Origin: Spongilla lacustris
Lineage: Eukaryota; Porifera; Demospongiae; Spongillida; Spongillidae
Reading direction: 5' to 3'
Assembly: GCA_949361645.1 (NCBI GenBank)
Contig: OX442418.1
Coordinates: 5,337,609 to 5,401,608, forward strand
DNA: 64,000 nt
Part shown: piece by piece, positions 53,001 to 61,555 of the stretch
Layout: every line of letters begins with the position of its first letter
How positions within the stretch are numbered: position 1 is the stretch's first letter
Program-made: the position numbers and the translations under genes
The notes under the pieces: generated by a model
Database searches by the model: none
Seen by the model: only the letters and a program-made list of their open reading frames with translations
What the model was told of the DNA's origin: nothing

Positions 53001-56000
53001 TATGAAGTGTTGAAAGTAAGACATTGATAGTGTTCAGAAGATATAGAAATTCAGGTGTAAGGTATCTTTATAACATAATAAAATTATAACAAATCGGAAA
53101 TTTTCCCACATATTTTAGTAAAAATTTTGTGCATGTGCTGTACATGTGTCAAATAGTTTGCACAGAAACGTACTTTGTCATGGCTGTGGATGTCTCCTGA
53201 AAGACACATGAATTGCGTTTCAGGTCTTGAACAAGCTTCGTACTCATGATGGCTCTTCGTATTAATTTGCGATCAGAAGGACTAATCAGATCTCCAGAAT
53301 CATTGATATTAAATCCAATATATGAAATACTAGCATTGTCTTGATTGAAAAAGAGGTACGGATGTGGTCTAATACAATAAGAATGATACAAACTAATACA
53401 ATGTATTGCACACAAAAAATCTTGGTTTGATTGCATAAAACGTAGCCCAATGACCCCTTACCACACTTGCCCATAATGCTAGCGTACATGTACAAATTTC
53501 TGGGAACAGCATGAATGTAGACCGAAATGGTAATGGAGCAATATACCTTTCTGAAGTACATGTACATGTATAAACATGCATATTGTGTATTTGGTATGGA
53601 TAGTGTGTATTCACACATGCATGCTTTACCTCAAATACAATTTGAATAATTACTCCCCCACATTAAACCTAGTGGTTGTGAAATTAATATATGTTCCTTT
53701 AATGCATTGATATGTAGTAAAACTGTCAAATATCAGCCTATTCTATGATGAAGTTACAGTTCAATGTCAGTGTTGTGCATTTCATTTCTGTAAAGCTGCT
53801 AACTGCTTCAGATTCACAGGTGCATTACCTTCAATGTATTGTATTAAAAATCTACGCTTAGATGCAGGACACGGATAACCTCCTTTCTTCTTTTAGCACA
53901 AGGTGTAGGAGGTAACTGGGGTAAATATTTGCACCTCCAACAAGTGACAAGCCCACACATTCTGTACTGGCCCCTATCACAGCTGATCAGATGATGGACT
54001 ACATTACAATCTTGCTCAGGTTGCACTGATCTGGATATACATGTAGCATCCCGTTCAGCTATTATCCATTTGTTATTTAGCATCTAATGGCACAACTGCA
54101 TATGAAAGTGATTCAGGCTGACCTTTTTCTTATCCTAATTGGAACTTTATCCACAGCAGATAAGCATTCACTTCAGAAATGCAAAACACTTGGATGTCCT
54201 GCACACACCAGCTGTCTGTTTTCAATGTCTCTTCAAAAGATGCAAAGCCTTGCATGTTGTCATTAAGTTTGTCAATGTCATTGAAGTTGGAGTGATAGAT
54301 CTCATGAATATGCCACTATTCCTAATGTGTTGTCCTGGTCTGCCAATTGTGATGTCTCACTGTAAAGTTTCGGATGGTTGTTTGTCTTTATCCAGATCAG
54401 CCAATGCCTCCCACTGCTGACCATTTACAGTGAAAGCATGTGTTTCACAAGCACGCTCACTCCCCTCTGTTACCTGTCTGTTTAACTAACCATTCGTAAA
54501 GCCTATATGTGCAGTTTTTACATTGCCAACCATGTACAGCCCTGCACCTGCTAAAGCTTTGTCAGCCTTCAGCACTATTCTGAATTACTATACGACCTGT
54601 ATGTGCCCAGGGTGCAAATATGTCCCATTAGAAATGCTTGAACGGACATGACAAAGGTACTTGCAAGGACTTTTGCAAACCATGCATAATGTACTATAGT
54701 GTATAAATGTAGCAATTGCAACATCTCAATGCGAGTTTTTGTTATAGTACATGTATATACATTGTATGTAAGAGAAAATAGACAATCGATGTTGTGTGGT
54801 AATGACCTTGAATTATCTGTACTTACAGAACCAGGTACTCTGTGAATGAACAGGCCTTTGTACTAGTACTGACAACTGATTATGAACATGCAGCATCAGA
54901 GAAGTCCAAATGGCTTATTTTATAGAGCCTCCAGGTGAAACGGTTTTTACTGCAGTAGGTATATAAAGCCTCTTCATTCTCTACTATTGCTAACTGTTTC
55001 AAGCTTTGTGAGCAAAAAGCCTTGTTCTTCGTAGCTGCAACTTTCATCAAAACATAATACATGTACCTCGCAAAAAGCTTTGCTCTTTGTAGCTGTAACT
55101 TCATCAAAACACAGCATGCACGTACATGTACCTCTTGCTCCATTCGCATCCCACTGTTCCCTGAACAACACCTTGGAGTTCCTTTCTGAACAGCCTTCTG
55201 TACCTCTGCTTTGCTAGTTACATGTATAGTCTGCACTGCAAACTACCCAGTCGATCTACAACACAAAACACCCCATAGCTGAACAAGGGCATTTTTCAAT
55301 TATTATAGTGCTCACACTGCGGTTACATAGAAAGTCTCTGGTTTTGACCTTTGTGTTATCCACACTGCATAGATATCTAAGCAGTTTTATTAGCGCAGTA
55401 CAAATTTTCATGTATTGGTGTTCAATTTAATGTATACAAAGTCATAGGTACTTGTGGAAAATACTACAAGTTGGACCATTCAAAGCTCTGTGACTTAAAG
55501 TCATATTTTTTTGGTTTGCAATAACCATTAGGGAAAATGTCTTGTTATTTCTACATAATATATTTCCAAGCAGTAAAAATGTTATATTATGAACGCAAAT
55601 GACTCTATTATCATGATACATATTTTTAACTACCCTTATTGATATGAGGTTCTTGGTGTGATACTATGAAACATATTGTGATCTAAGTGCCAATGATGTG
55701 GTATTTTGCGTTTTGTGTGAGATTGGGTACAGAAAAGGCCCTGTATTGTATATTATGCACATTCAAGTGTTGATAAAAACATAATAAGAACACAGATGCA
55801 TCCAGTGTGGTGAGGTAAGTTTCAAAAAGACAGTTGGTTGTATAAAAATGTCGCATTTTATCAATTGAAATGTATCATGACTTAAGTCACAATTGGTTAA
55901 TCAAGGAAAGAATGACAAAATGTCAGAAATGGGCTCAAAAGTCTGGACTGAATAACTACAATGTATAGAACCTGCAGATTGCAGACCCCACACTTGCTGG

Positions 56001-59000
56001 TATTTCAGCCGTGGAGTTAGGCACAGTCCTGAATCAGCTGTGTATTTTACCAGGCAATGCTGCAAGGTGATCTTGCAGCTAGCCCCATGGTAGGGCACTT
56101 TGGTAAACATAAGACTGCTTAGAGGATTCTACTACAATTTTACTGGCCCATGGTGTACCAGGATACATGTGGACAAGTTTAGCAGAAGTTGTATCATATG
56201 CCAGAAGTACTCAAAGCAGAAACTTGTAAAAGCACCTTTGGTGCTCTCCCAATTGTGATCAAGTCCGATAGGTCCCTTACCACACATGAAAAGTAGTAAC
56301 TGGTATGTTGGTCCTTTGTGACTACGAAACACTACTCAGAAGCTGATCCTGACAGACCAGGGTAGCAACTTTATTTCCCAATCACTTCCGAAGATCTGCA
56401 TATACATGTATCAGGATGGGTGCCTACAACACACAGACTGATGGCTTGGTAAAACATTTTAACCAGACAATGTTGATAAAGATGATAGCAGGTGGTGAGG
56501 CAGATTGGGAAAAGTGGCTACCATAATTATTCTTTGCTAACCAAAAGGTCCCGAAGTCAACAACAGGGCTTTCTCCTTTCAAACTTCTTCTGGCCATCAG
56601 GTTAGGGGAACACTGGGCATCCTCCTGGGAAGCATTAAAAAGGAGTGATTCTTATGTGCTGGCAGTACAACAGAGGCTGGCAACCATGTCTAGAGTGGTG
56701 AGAGAATTTGAAGAAAGTTCAGGCAAAGCAGGTGTGGTACAGTACATGTACATGTATCCACAATTGAAAACTGGACAACTTAAAATGCAAATTCTCTGCT
56801 AATCGAACATCTAGTGTTTAAACTATTATAATAAGTACCTACAGAGGACTGCATGTACACTCCTGACTGACAATTCATACAATTATGGTGGCCTGGTAGG
56901 TCGCCATTTGAGCGCAAAGCAATATATAAAGTAAGCGCAGAGTGCAAGGTTTAGAGCGCAAAGCTCTGAGCGCTAGGCCGACTATAGGATGGCATAGGAT
57001 TTTGTTACGTCACTGTTGTTTCGTATTCCACATAACTGTTTTTGTTGTTGTAGCTAGTTAAATATCCTGCTTCTCCGCTTGCAAATAATACTTCAATTAA
57101 TTCACAAAACTTGAGAAACGTGTAAAAGTCTTCGTCAGCCACATGTGTGGAAAGTACGTTATTTAGCTCTTGTATGCTTCATAATCACCTTGCACCCTGC
57201 GCCTTGCGCTCAGAGCTTTGCACTCTAAGCGTTGCGCTCTGCACTTAAATGAAAAATTGCTTTGTGCTCAAGTGGACCTACCGGGCCACCGTATACAACT
57301 TTCGTACCATTTCACTTCTAGTCACATACCTACTTCTGGCCACTATACCCTTTTGAATGTAATCATATCTTTTGGCCCAGGGTAAAACAGAGTCTTTGTT
57401 ACAGCGATATTTATACTTGTGGGATCTCGAGTTCATTTTTCAACTGTCGTAATTCAGTAATTGAACGTGTACTCGCAACACCACAAGAGACGGAGAAACG
57501 GTTTGCTGCTGTGCCATCGAAAGGATGTGATTTGGGTTGCAGTTTTGTGAGCGCACTAACTACATGTATGACACTTAAAAATAAACTCGAGATCTTTGTT
57601 TCCTAACACAAATACAGTTTTATGACAAAAAAAAGACTCTGTTTTATAGTGGGCCAAAAAATGCTAAGATTCAAAAGGGTGTAGTGTGGCCAGAAGCCGG
57701 TATGTGACTACAATTGAAATGGTACAAAAATTGTGTGTGGATGTTCACTGTAGGTACTTACATGTATCATAATAGTATAGGCACTAGATATTCTTTTAGC
57801 AGAAGATTTGCATTTTAAGTTGTCCAGTTTTCAATTGTGGATACTGTATGAGCGGGAGTTCAAATCTGGTGATCTGGTGTTGGTACTTTTGCCCACCTCC
57901 TCAGGAGCCTTAACAGCTCAGTGGAAGGGCCCATACTCAGAGTTGTAAAGAAGGTGGGCACTATTAACTATATATATGTCATCGACATGCATGACACAGA
58001 ACAGACATTCCACCCTAACATGCTTAAGAAGTGGAACACTCCAAGCCATGACTAATGATTGAAGGCCTGTTAAATGAGGAAGATGAGGGAGACATTCTGG
58101 TGTGGAATGATAAGAACAAGGAGTGTGCAATTGTCAGAGGCCCAGAGAAATGAGCTGCTTAAACTCCTACAGGAGTATTCGGATGTGCACCTAGATGGCA
58201 GAACACAAATTACGGCCACCAGCAACTCCAGTGTGAGACTTCTCCCCTATAGACTACCATATATGTACACATATGGTAATGTGGTAAAAAGATAATTCAC
58301 ACAATACTAGAGGCTGAACCACTTGATAGTGAATGGGCATTCCCTGTGGTATTGGCAAGGATGGTGCCCTCCAGCTTTGTATCAGCTATAGATGGGTCAA
58401 TGCACTGTCCCAAGCAGATTCTTACCGAATGCCTAGGACGAATTGATTGATCATTTAGGTAAGGCCCAGTAAAATCACCACGTTAGACCTCGCCCATACT
58501 GCCAGGTGCCCACACATAACAGCTTTCACTACTCCGTTTGGACTGCTTCAATTCAGGGTGATGCCTTTCGGCATCCAAGGGGTACCTGCCACATTTCAGT
58601 ACAGAATTCTTCGGGGGTGTTAGAGATATATTGGCTGTGTGTCCAGAATTACATTCATAACTCAAATAGGATTTAACCTGAATCATGAAGTCATTAAAAA
58701 CGGGACCCCTATTAACGAGACTCCTGTCGATGGGATGTTTAGGTTGTTATCGTTATTAGAATAAGAAGGCAAAAATGAGCACTTTCATGTTAATTTCACA
58801 AAACCGCATGGCTGTGGAAAGTTGATATACCTAGTGGGTCGTATATTTGTTCCAAGTGATAGGAAGCAATGAGACAGATGTCATTATAGTCTGGGCAAAC
58901 AGAGAACACAAAGTTAGCTCTGGATCATTTTTGCTGCCCCTGAAGTGAGCGAATTGTTTCTTTGGGTGGAGAACTAGATGTAATCTTGAAATGCAAGTAT

Positions 59001-61555
59001 TTCTGAAGCTCAATACCAAAGTCTATACAAATATGAATAAACAGTTAACTAATTTTTTCATAATTTTTATAATGATGCCAGAACTGAAACTAAACTCAGA
59101 TAAAATAAAAATTAAAAGAAAGTAAAACCAAAGTGTTGCAGAAAAGAAATTTAAAAAAACTGTGTAGAGCAAAACCAAACTTACAGTGAGCGAGTTAATG
59201 GACATAATGGGGACAATGGCGGATCAAGGGAAGTGAAGGGGGGGGGGGGGGGGGGGGGGGGGTCTTAGCCCCCCCCCCCCCCCCCCCCCCCCCCTTGGTC
59301 CAACCAGTTATGAATAAATTGACTTCTGATTGATTAATTGCATAACTGACGAGTTAAAAAACGAAGCATTTAGTGAACGCTTGTGAAATTGCGAGTTAAC
59401 ATTCCAGTGTGTGCATATGTGTGCGTGGGGGGAGGGGGGTGTCTAAAGCCAAGACCCTCAAAGCGTGTTTAATTAGTATTACTGCTGCGCAATCAAATGG
59501 TGCGAGCAGGTAGTAATCGATCAAATGAAAATAGTTTTCCTCAGGAAACAGGTAGAGCTAAATCAAGTAAAACGTGTGTGTTGTTTAGACCAGCATATGA
59601 GAATTAAAGGTTTTCTATTCGCTATCCATATCCACGCAGGCTTCTATATTGAATATTGCACTCAATATTTTATACACTGTAATAAGCATCATGCTAAATG
59701 AACCCAGAAGTAAAAAGCGGCTGGGGATTCATACTTGGAAAGCTTATAGCACTCTCCCAGACCCTATAGCTGTTATGGGAGGAGACTGTACTCACCCTTG
59801 CTTGTGAAAATAGTTATTAGACCCCCGCTTCGAAAAAACCTGGATCTGCCCCTGGGGGATATGACATGGGTACTTTGTACATTTGGAATGGCCTTTGTTA
59901 GCCTGAACAAAAATTCTGTTGCAAGGAAATAGAAATAACATTCGGCCCCATCATTTATGTTACAAAGACAGATTTGTTCAGCTGTTGCAAAAATATTTTA
60001 CCTGTACCTGGCGTGGTACATTAGCATCAATGGTAAGAGTGTCCACTTAAAAATAAAAATGGTAATGACAAAAGTGATACCACAGGAGAAGAATCATAAT
60101 TCCTATGCACTTATCTGTACATTTTTCATATGCAGATGCTGCCCTTTTAAAAAGAAACAGCATATGTTATGCACAATACAATGTATATACAATGTATACC
60201 ATTTACATGTTAATACCTGAAAAGAACTATTTTGCATACGAACGTGAAAACATACTGATGCTCCCAACTTTTTCTGATCTGGTACTTTTCAAGCTCATTA
60301 CTTCTAGAATTTGCTTCGTTCGGTGTCGTATTTGTTAAGGAAGGTGTAGCAAAGTCCTAAAAAGTGTTGATAAAACAGAATAGCATAAGCACTAAACGTA
60401 ACATTTAGTTGCAGAGTTAGATCTTGATGGATTAATGATATAAATCGTGATGAAATAATGATAGAATTTTTAAATTGAATATAACATACAATGAAATACT
60501 TTGATCTGTCACACTAATGCCTGGAACTAAATCAATTATGCAAATAAACACACTATTAGCTAGCTACCAGGTACACAAAAAGTGCTGAATTGAAAAGGTT
60601 GCTTGCTTCAAAACCATGCACCAATCTAGCTCAAACAAGCAAGTCACTGAATCAAGAAAATGTACATCTTAGTACATGCATATAATGAATGATACATGTA
60701 CACAATGTAAATGTAGTTAGTGAACTTGTTGAAATTTGAAGGATAATATATATAACATTTTATAAGACACATAAATAATAAAGTACCAATGGAAAAAAAA
60801 ATGCCTTCTTTCTACTCACTCTAGACATGAGAATCATGAACTCCACAGCAAAGGCTTTTAATCCTTGCAGTTCAATCACATTACAGAATGGTGAGTTCTC
60901 ACAAGAACTCAGTTGCTCATGTAAAAATTTAACAAAGTGTCGCACTTCAGACCATGAAGGGTCTGGGACACCACAGCTCCTGCACAAAACATTAGGCTGA
61001 TAATGAAGCAACATGCACATACAGGTAATGTACTCACCTTAGTACCACCTGCAAACATTTAGACTTATCATTCTCTGCATCATTCTCATTAAATCGAAAG
61101 GAATCTAAGTCACCATGTTGAGCATACCTGTCTAGATACTGGTAAACCATTTGGAAGGTAGGACTGTTAAACTTCTTTTCATCCAACAGATGGAAGTTAG
61201 TTCCTATTTATTACATTACATAAGTAAAGATCAGAAGCAACTCAACATACGTTTTTCATTGTTCAACAACTTCACTGCATTGGTGGGGCTGCAAAAATGT
61301 ACACTCGGAAGTAGCTTCAAAAATGAATGTGTACGTATGTTAGGGGACTGCATGTCCTTTCATATTAATTGTGCAGAACAAAAAAGAATAATGTTATAAA
61401 TGCATTTATAACATGCTACTAACCTCCTTAAACAAAAGAGTGGCTTCCACAACAATCAACTGACTGGGATGACATCTCCACATGTTGCCATAGGAGTCAC
61501 ATAGTCCATTCAGTATGAGTAAAGAAAAAAGTAGCGTATCTACTTTCCAAATAAC
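25090..61555 (-). CDS. RNF213: RNF213-type giant AAA+ E3 ubiquitin ligase lacking a RING (5' end outside window)
   Basis: 56 exons read on the minus strand, about 9.1 kb coding, about 3,030 residues, stop TAG at 25090-25092. Every GT-AG junction keeps the frame; exon lengths were checked against the translation (one exon, 48508-48635, is uncertain by one base). Order: N-proximal helical region, two AAA modules with complete Walker A and B, the long helical E3 shell, the RZ finger, and the C-terminal domain. In vertebrates RNF213 is a dynein-like ATPase and ubiquitin ligase acting at lipid droplets and on intracellular pathogens, including ubiquitylation of bacterial LPS. Human RNF213 is about 5,200 residues, so roughly the first 40 percent should lie beyond 61555; I found no further exons up to 64000. 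The RING region is missing (see the 32-33 kb entry). Introns carry many transposons but no exon is broken. Confidence 0.96.
25711..25770. repeat. 30-bp tandem duplication
   Basis: Two copies of a 30-bp unit (ATGTTTAGTAATAGAGAAGT...) in an RNF213 intron; identical except the last base. Confidence 0.95.
26135..27156 (-). other. RNF213 intron
   Basis: 1.02-kb intron; nothing recognised in it. Confidence 0.6.
29645..29952 (-). CDS. RNF213: RNF213 homologue, RZ zinc finger exons
   Basis: Exons 29880-29952, 29788-29822, 29645-29727. After YLPTMPDDI comes CSKGHPYLVTE, then FGHPIHLTCPICG: a Cys-x3-His ... Cys-x2-Cys set matching the zinc ligands of the RNF213/ZNFX1 RZ finger. In vertebrate RNF213 this finger, not the RING, is required for LPS ubiquitylation. 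Two vertebrate Cys that are not ligands are Tyr and Phe here. Confidence 0.93.
30471..32084 (-). CDS. RNF213: RNF213 homologue, helical exons between RING site and RZ finger
   Basis: Exons 31976-32084, 31550-31918, 30969-31085, 30830-30919, 30727-30771, 30471-30671. Landmarks: LIFLQCFE, PALYLIKIIVRLHG, DPFYIYGPTYVSACESIV, EDVIQAMQPQ and SVALITLVVHAITVVSASNP. Conservation is lower here than in the AAA core, as in the family at large. All phases close. Confidence 0.88.
32142..33038 (-). CDS. RNF213: RNF213 homologue, region where the RING finger is absent
   Basis: Exons 32939-33038, 32568-32651 (an alternative start near 32665 would break phase), 32425-32507, 32142-32366. LATKLFVEHIML and IEDVQNILKTVIL align with the segments just before the vertebrate RING; KKPGDQALAESCNDFFFELV aligns with the segment after it. 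Between ...VIL and KKPGD lies only a 58-nt intron (32367-32424), so the roughly 75 residues of the C3HC4 RING and following helix do not exist at this locus. No CxxC...CxH pattern occurs in these exons. This is an absence read from sequence, not a broken exon. Confidence 0.88.
34036..37850 (-). CDS. RNF213: RNF213 homologue, post-AAA and E3-shell exons
   Basis: Exons 37677-37850, 37359-37569, 37107-37301, 36267-36394, 35206-35717, 34740-35150, 34498-34685, 34262-34450, 34036-34208. ERFPTPLINRLEKHF continues the second AAA module; QDAFIGYQ, LQEFDTEIDF, LFIVNLPS with FVGFQGDLWISLHLDEL, GGTFRNALIRKID and LPFSWVIKECMDSLW follow the vertebrate order. The first junction bridges a 4.2-kb intron filled by a foldback element and a decayed transposon, and still keeps phase. 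Confidence 0.93.
37910..37948. repeat. Double palindrome, second core sequence
   Basis: Two exact copies of the perfect palindrome ATCCTGAATTCAGGAT separated by CGGTAAA. Just upstream is TTAATCTTTAATCTG, like the end of the 23.15-kb element, so this is probably one end of a related element. The other end was not found. It lies 60 nt beyond an RNF213 exon. Confidence 0.75.
38477..39295. mobile_element. Foldback element, 819-bp near-perfect palindrome
   Basis: Two arms of about 400 bp in inverted orientation, meeting near 38885. The outer ends read GGGACAGTGTCCAGCAAAAT and, inverted, GGAACAGTGTCCAGCAAAAT. ATATAT flanks both sides (38471-38476 and 39296-39301), a likely but low-complexity duplication. 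No coding capacity. A second copy begins at 63460 and an older relative lies at 52.54-53.11 kb. Confidence 0.93.
39330..41871 (+). mobile_element. Decayed DNA transposon with coiled-coil ORF
   Basis: Imperfect inverted ends (CAGTAGGTACTTGGATA near 39331; TAGTTAGGTAGTTGGATA inverted near 41851-41870) bracket 2.5 kb with plus-strand coding remnants: 40084-40360 (frame-shifted, KRVLQTINDMKKHRTRTWED readable), 40399-41082 (227 codons, long basic coiled coil ending CLEYHVPITNISPVIE), and 41166-41366 (ending AVTIYGLLADYIAGDLNLSE). The coiled coil followed by a conserved Pro-Val-Ile segment recalls uncharacterised multicopy transposon ORFs of cnidarians and sponges, but no catalytic core remains, so the superfamily is unassigned. 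It sits in an RNF213 intron, opposite strand. Confidence 0.6.
42015..43764 (-). CDS. RNF213: RNF213 homologue, second active AAA module
   Basis: Exons 43536-43764, 43268-43483, 42913-43208, 42679-42862, 42313-42621, 42152-42259, 42015-42100. ALRENVFMMVVCIEL leads to Walker A GKPGSSKSLAKS; then Walker B VVVLDEIGLAEDS, FVGISNWALDPAKMNRG, FFGLRDFYSLIKM, SFPKDKKYTQVCRNIN, ICMETGRAVILLNLEHLYES and RYVDLGLQTHRVKCRVH. This is the best-conserved stretch and corresponds to AAA4 of vertebrate RNF213. All catalytic residues are present. Confidence 0.97.
44096..45690. repeat. Composite repeat copy 1 (left module plus palindrome)
   Basis: Starts TATCAGGACCCACGGTAGTG; left module to about 44740 includes a (CTC)n microsatellite at 44324-44350. 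Right module 45395-45690 is a 296-bp palindrome with ends ACAAGTAAATCAAAAACTTC. Copy 2 is at 50009-51150 in the same orientation. The short ORFs inside are not genes. Confidence 0.88.
45691..47625 (-). other. RNF213 intron part with purine-rich tandem motif
   Basis: 46970-47050 carries three or four imperfect copies of a roughly 20-bp purine-rich unit (GCAAGGCTAAGTGAGGGGGG). Nothing else recognised. Confidence 0.5.
47626..48810 (-). CDS. RNF213: RNF213 homologue, linker between AAA modules
   Basis: Exons 48688-48810, 48508-48635 (end uncertain by one base) and 47626-47777. Landmarks: SEILLESQKFMK, DECSFVSLRDVERAMIVF and LILALSVCYHAKLKER, all in family order. The last exon ends TG, joined to G at 43764 to give the Trp of WYQNALLDAM. 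Confidence 0.92.
48000..48290 (-). mobile_element. Diverged relative of the 19.3-kb mariner-type MITE
   Basis: The reverse strand of about 48060-48190 aligns with 19424-19560 (CGCTTTGTCAC..., AGCATAAAGACGTATTG). The end near 48260-48280 reads AGTACCAGTCCAAAAAAGG inward. The other end is degraded. Confidence 0.7.
48811..50008 (-). other. RNF213 intron part
   Basis: Possible further TTAA-type ends near 49070 (CTTTAATCTC) and 49900 (GAGATTAAAGATTAA), about 0.84 kb apart; weak. Otherwise nothing recognised. Confidence 0.3.
50009..51150. repeat. Composite repeat copy 2
   Basis: Left module 50009-50645 matches 44096-44740. The palindrome at 50889-51150 matches 45395-45690, but its centre is inverted relative to copy 1, and its left arm lacks about 20 bp kept in the right arm. 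A G/C-rich patch (50695-50810) that is absent from copy 1 lies between the modules. It ends 45 bp from an RNF213 exon. Confidence 0.88.
51196..53368 (-). CDS. RNF213: RNF213 homologue, first active AAA module
   Basis: Exons 53174-53368, 52049-52171, 51808-51940, 51525-51751, 51387-51469, 51196-51329. They encode PHPYLFFN, then DNAIKILAIYMRFR, Walker A GETGCGKT, HGGTTEEDIV, Walker B VLFFDEANTTEAIG, sensor-like LIAACNPYRR, and PFVYDFGQ. The Walker A Lys and Walker B Asp-Glu are present, so ATP binding and hydrolysis are expected. It corresponds to the first of the two competent AAA modules of vertebrate RNF213 (AAA3). Confidence 0.95.
52202..52405. repeat. Tandem duplication, about 104-bp unit
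   Basis: Two diverged copies starting AATTCAYCAGGACAGCATGA in an RNF213 intron. Confidence 0.85.
52540..53110. repeat. Old relative of the foldback element
   Basis: Shares diverged segments with the 38.5-kb palindrome, for example ATTTTCCTGCTAGATTCG against ATTTTCCCGCTTGATTCG, and TTGTTCAACTGTATTTCTGT on the opposite arm. Confidence 0.65.
53369..55890 (-). other. Large RNF213 intron, left part
   Basis: No coding unit recognised. A 58-bp-period tandem duplication lies at 55012-55134, each unit ending GTACATGTACCTC or a close variant. Confidence 0.5.
56740..57846. mobile_element. Tc1/mariner-type MITE inserted in the Gypsy relic
   Basis: 1,107 bp flanked by TA (56738-56739 and 57847-57848). 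Long inverted arms (CAGTA...TCCACAATTGAAAACTGGA) extend inward past 57345/57640. Removing it rejoins the integrase-side frame (V-W-Y then E-R-E-F). Arm differences include two CATGTA-unit insertions at 56745-56756 and 57761-57766. Confidence 0.92.
56885..57292. mobile_element. hAT-type MITE nested in the mariner-type MITE
   Basis: 408 bp, inverted ends ATGGTGGCCTGGTAGG and ACGGTGGCCCGGTAGG, flanked by 8-bp ATACAATT (56877-56884) and ATACAACT (57293-57300), a 7/8 target duplication typical of hAT elements. It interrupts one arm of the outer MITE. Confidence 0.88.
59211..59855. repeat. Probable MITE with G25-TCTTAG-C26 hairpin
   Basis: 59238-59262 is 25 G and 59269-59294 is 26 C with TCTTAG between: a nearly pure G:C hairpin. 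The left edge GGCGGATCAAGGG and right edge AACCTGGATCTGCCCCTG resemble the GGCGGATCCAGG ends of a widespread invertebrate MITE type. No clear target duplication. Confidence 0.55.
60256..61555 (-). CDS. RNF213: RNF213 homologue, first five exons in window
   Basis: Exons 61424-61555, 61251-61314, 61038-61203, 60820-60979, 60256-60356. Landmarks: YGNMWRCHPSQLIVVE, LLPSVHFCSPTNAVKLL, FQMVYQYLDRYAQHGDL, CGVPDPSWSEVRHFV with FAVEFMILMSR, and DFATPSL. This is the helical region just before the first active AAA module. The first listed exon starts in phase 0 after a TTTTACAG acceptor, so more exons lie upstream. Exon 60256-60356 ends in phase 2, exactly as the next exon 6.9 kb away requires. Confidence 0.92.

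Larger units (their letters stand above)
55900..58650 (+). pseudogene. Gmr1-like Ty3/Gypsy relic (integrase before reverse transcriptase)
   Basis: Many stops and shifts, on the opposite strand to RNF213. Recognisable in order: integrase zinc-finger region (MVGHFGKHKT, FYWP) near 56085; LTDQGSNFISQ near 56350; NTQTDGLVKHFNQTML near 56430; WLP.LFFANQKVPKSTTG near 56515; then, after an inserted MITE, FKSGDLVLVLLPTSSG and AQWKGPY near 57860-57930; FHPNMLKKWNTP near 58010; and then an RT front (SEAQRNELLKLLQEYSDV, LLPYRLPY, later MPFGIQG-like fragments to about 58600). Integrase upstream of RT is the order of Gmr1-like elements. No protease or RNase H remains. Confidence 0.8.

Noticed and set aside
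54880..55236. 118-codon minus frame with internal repeats
   Set aside because: The repeats come from the 58-bp tandem duplication; no family match.
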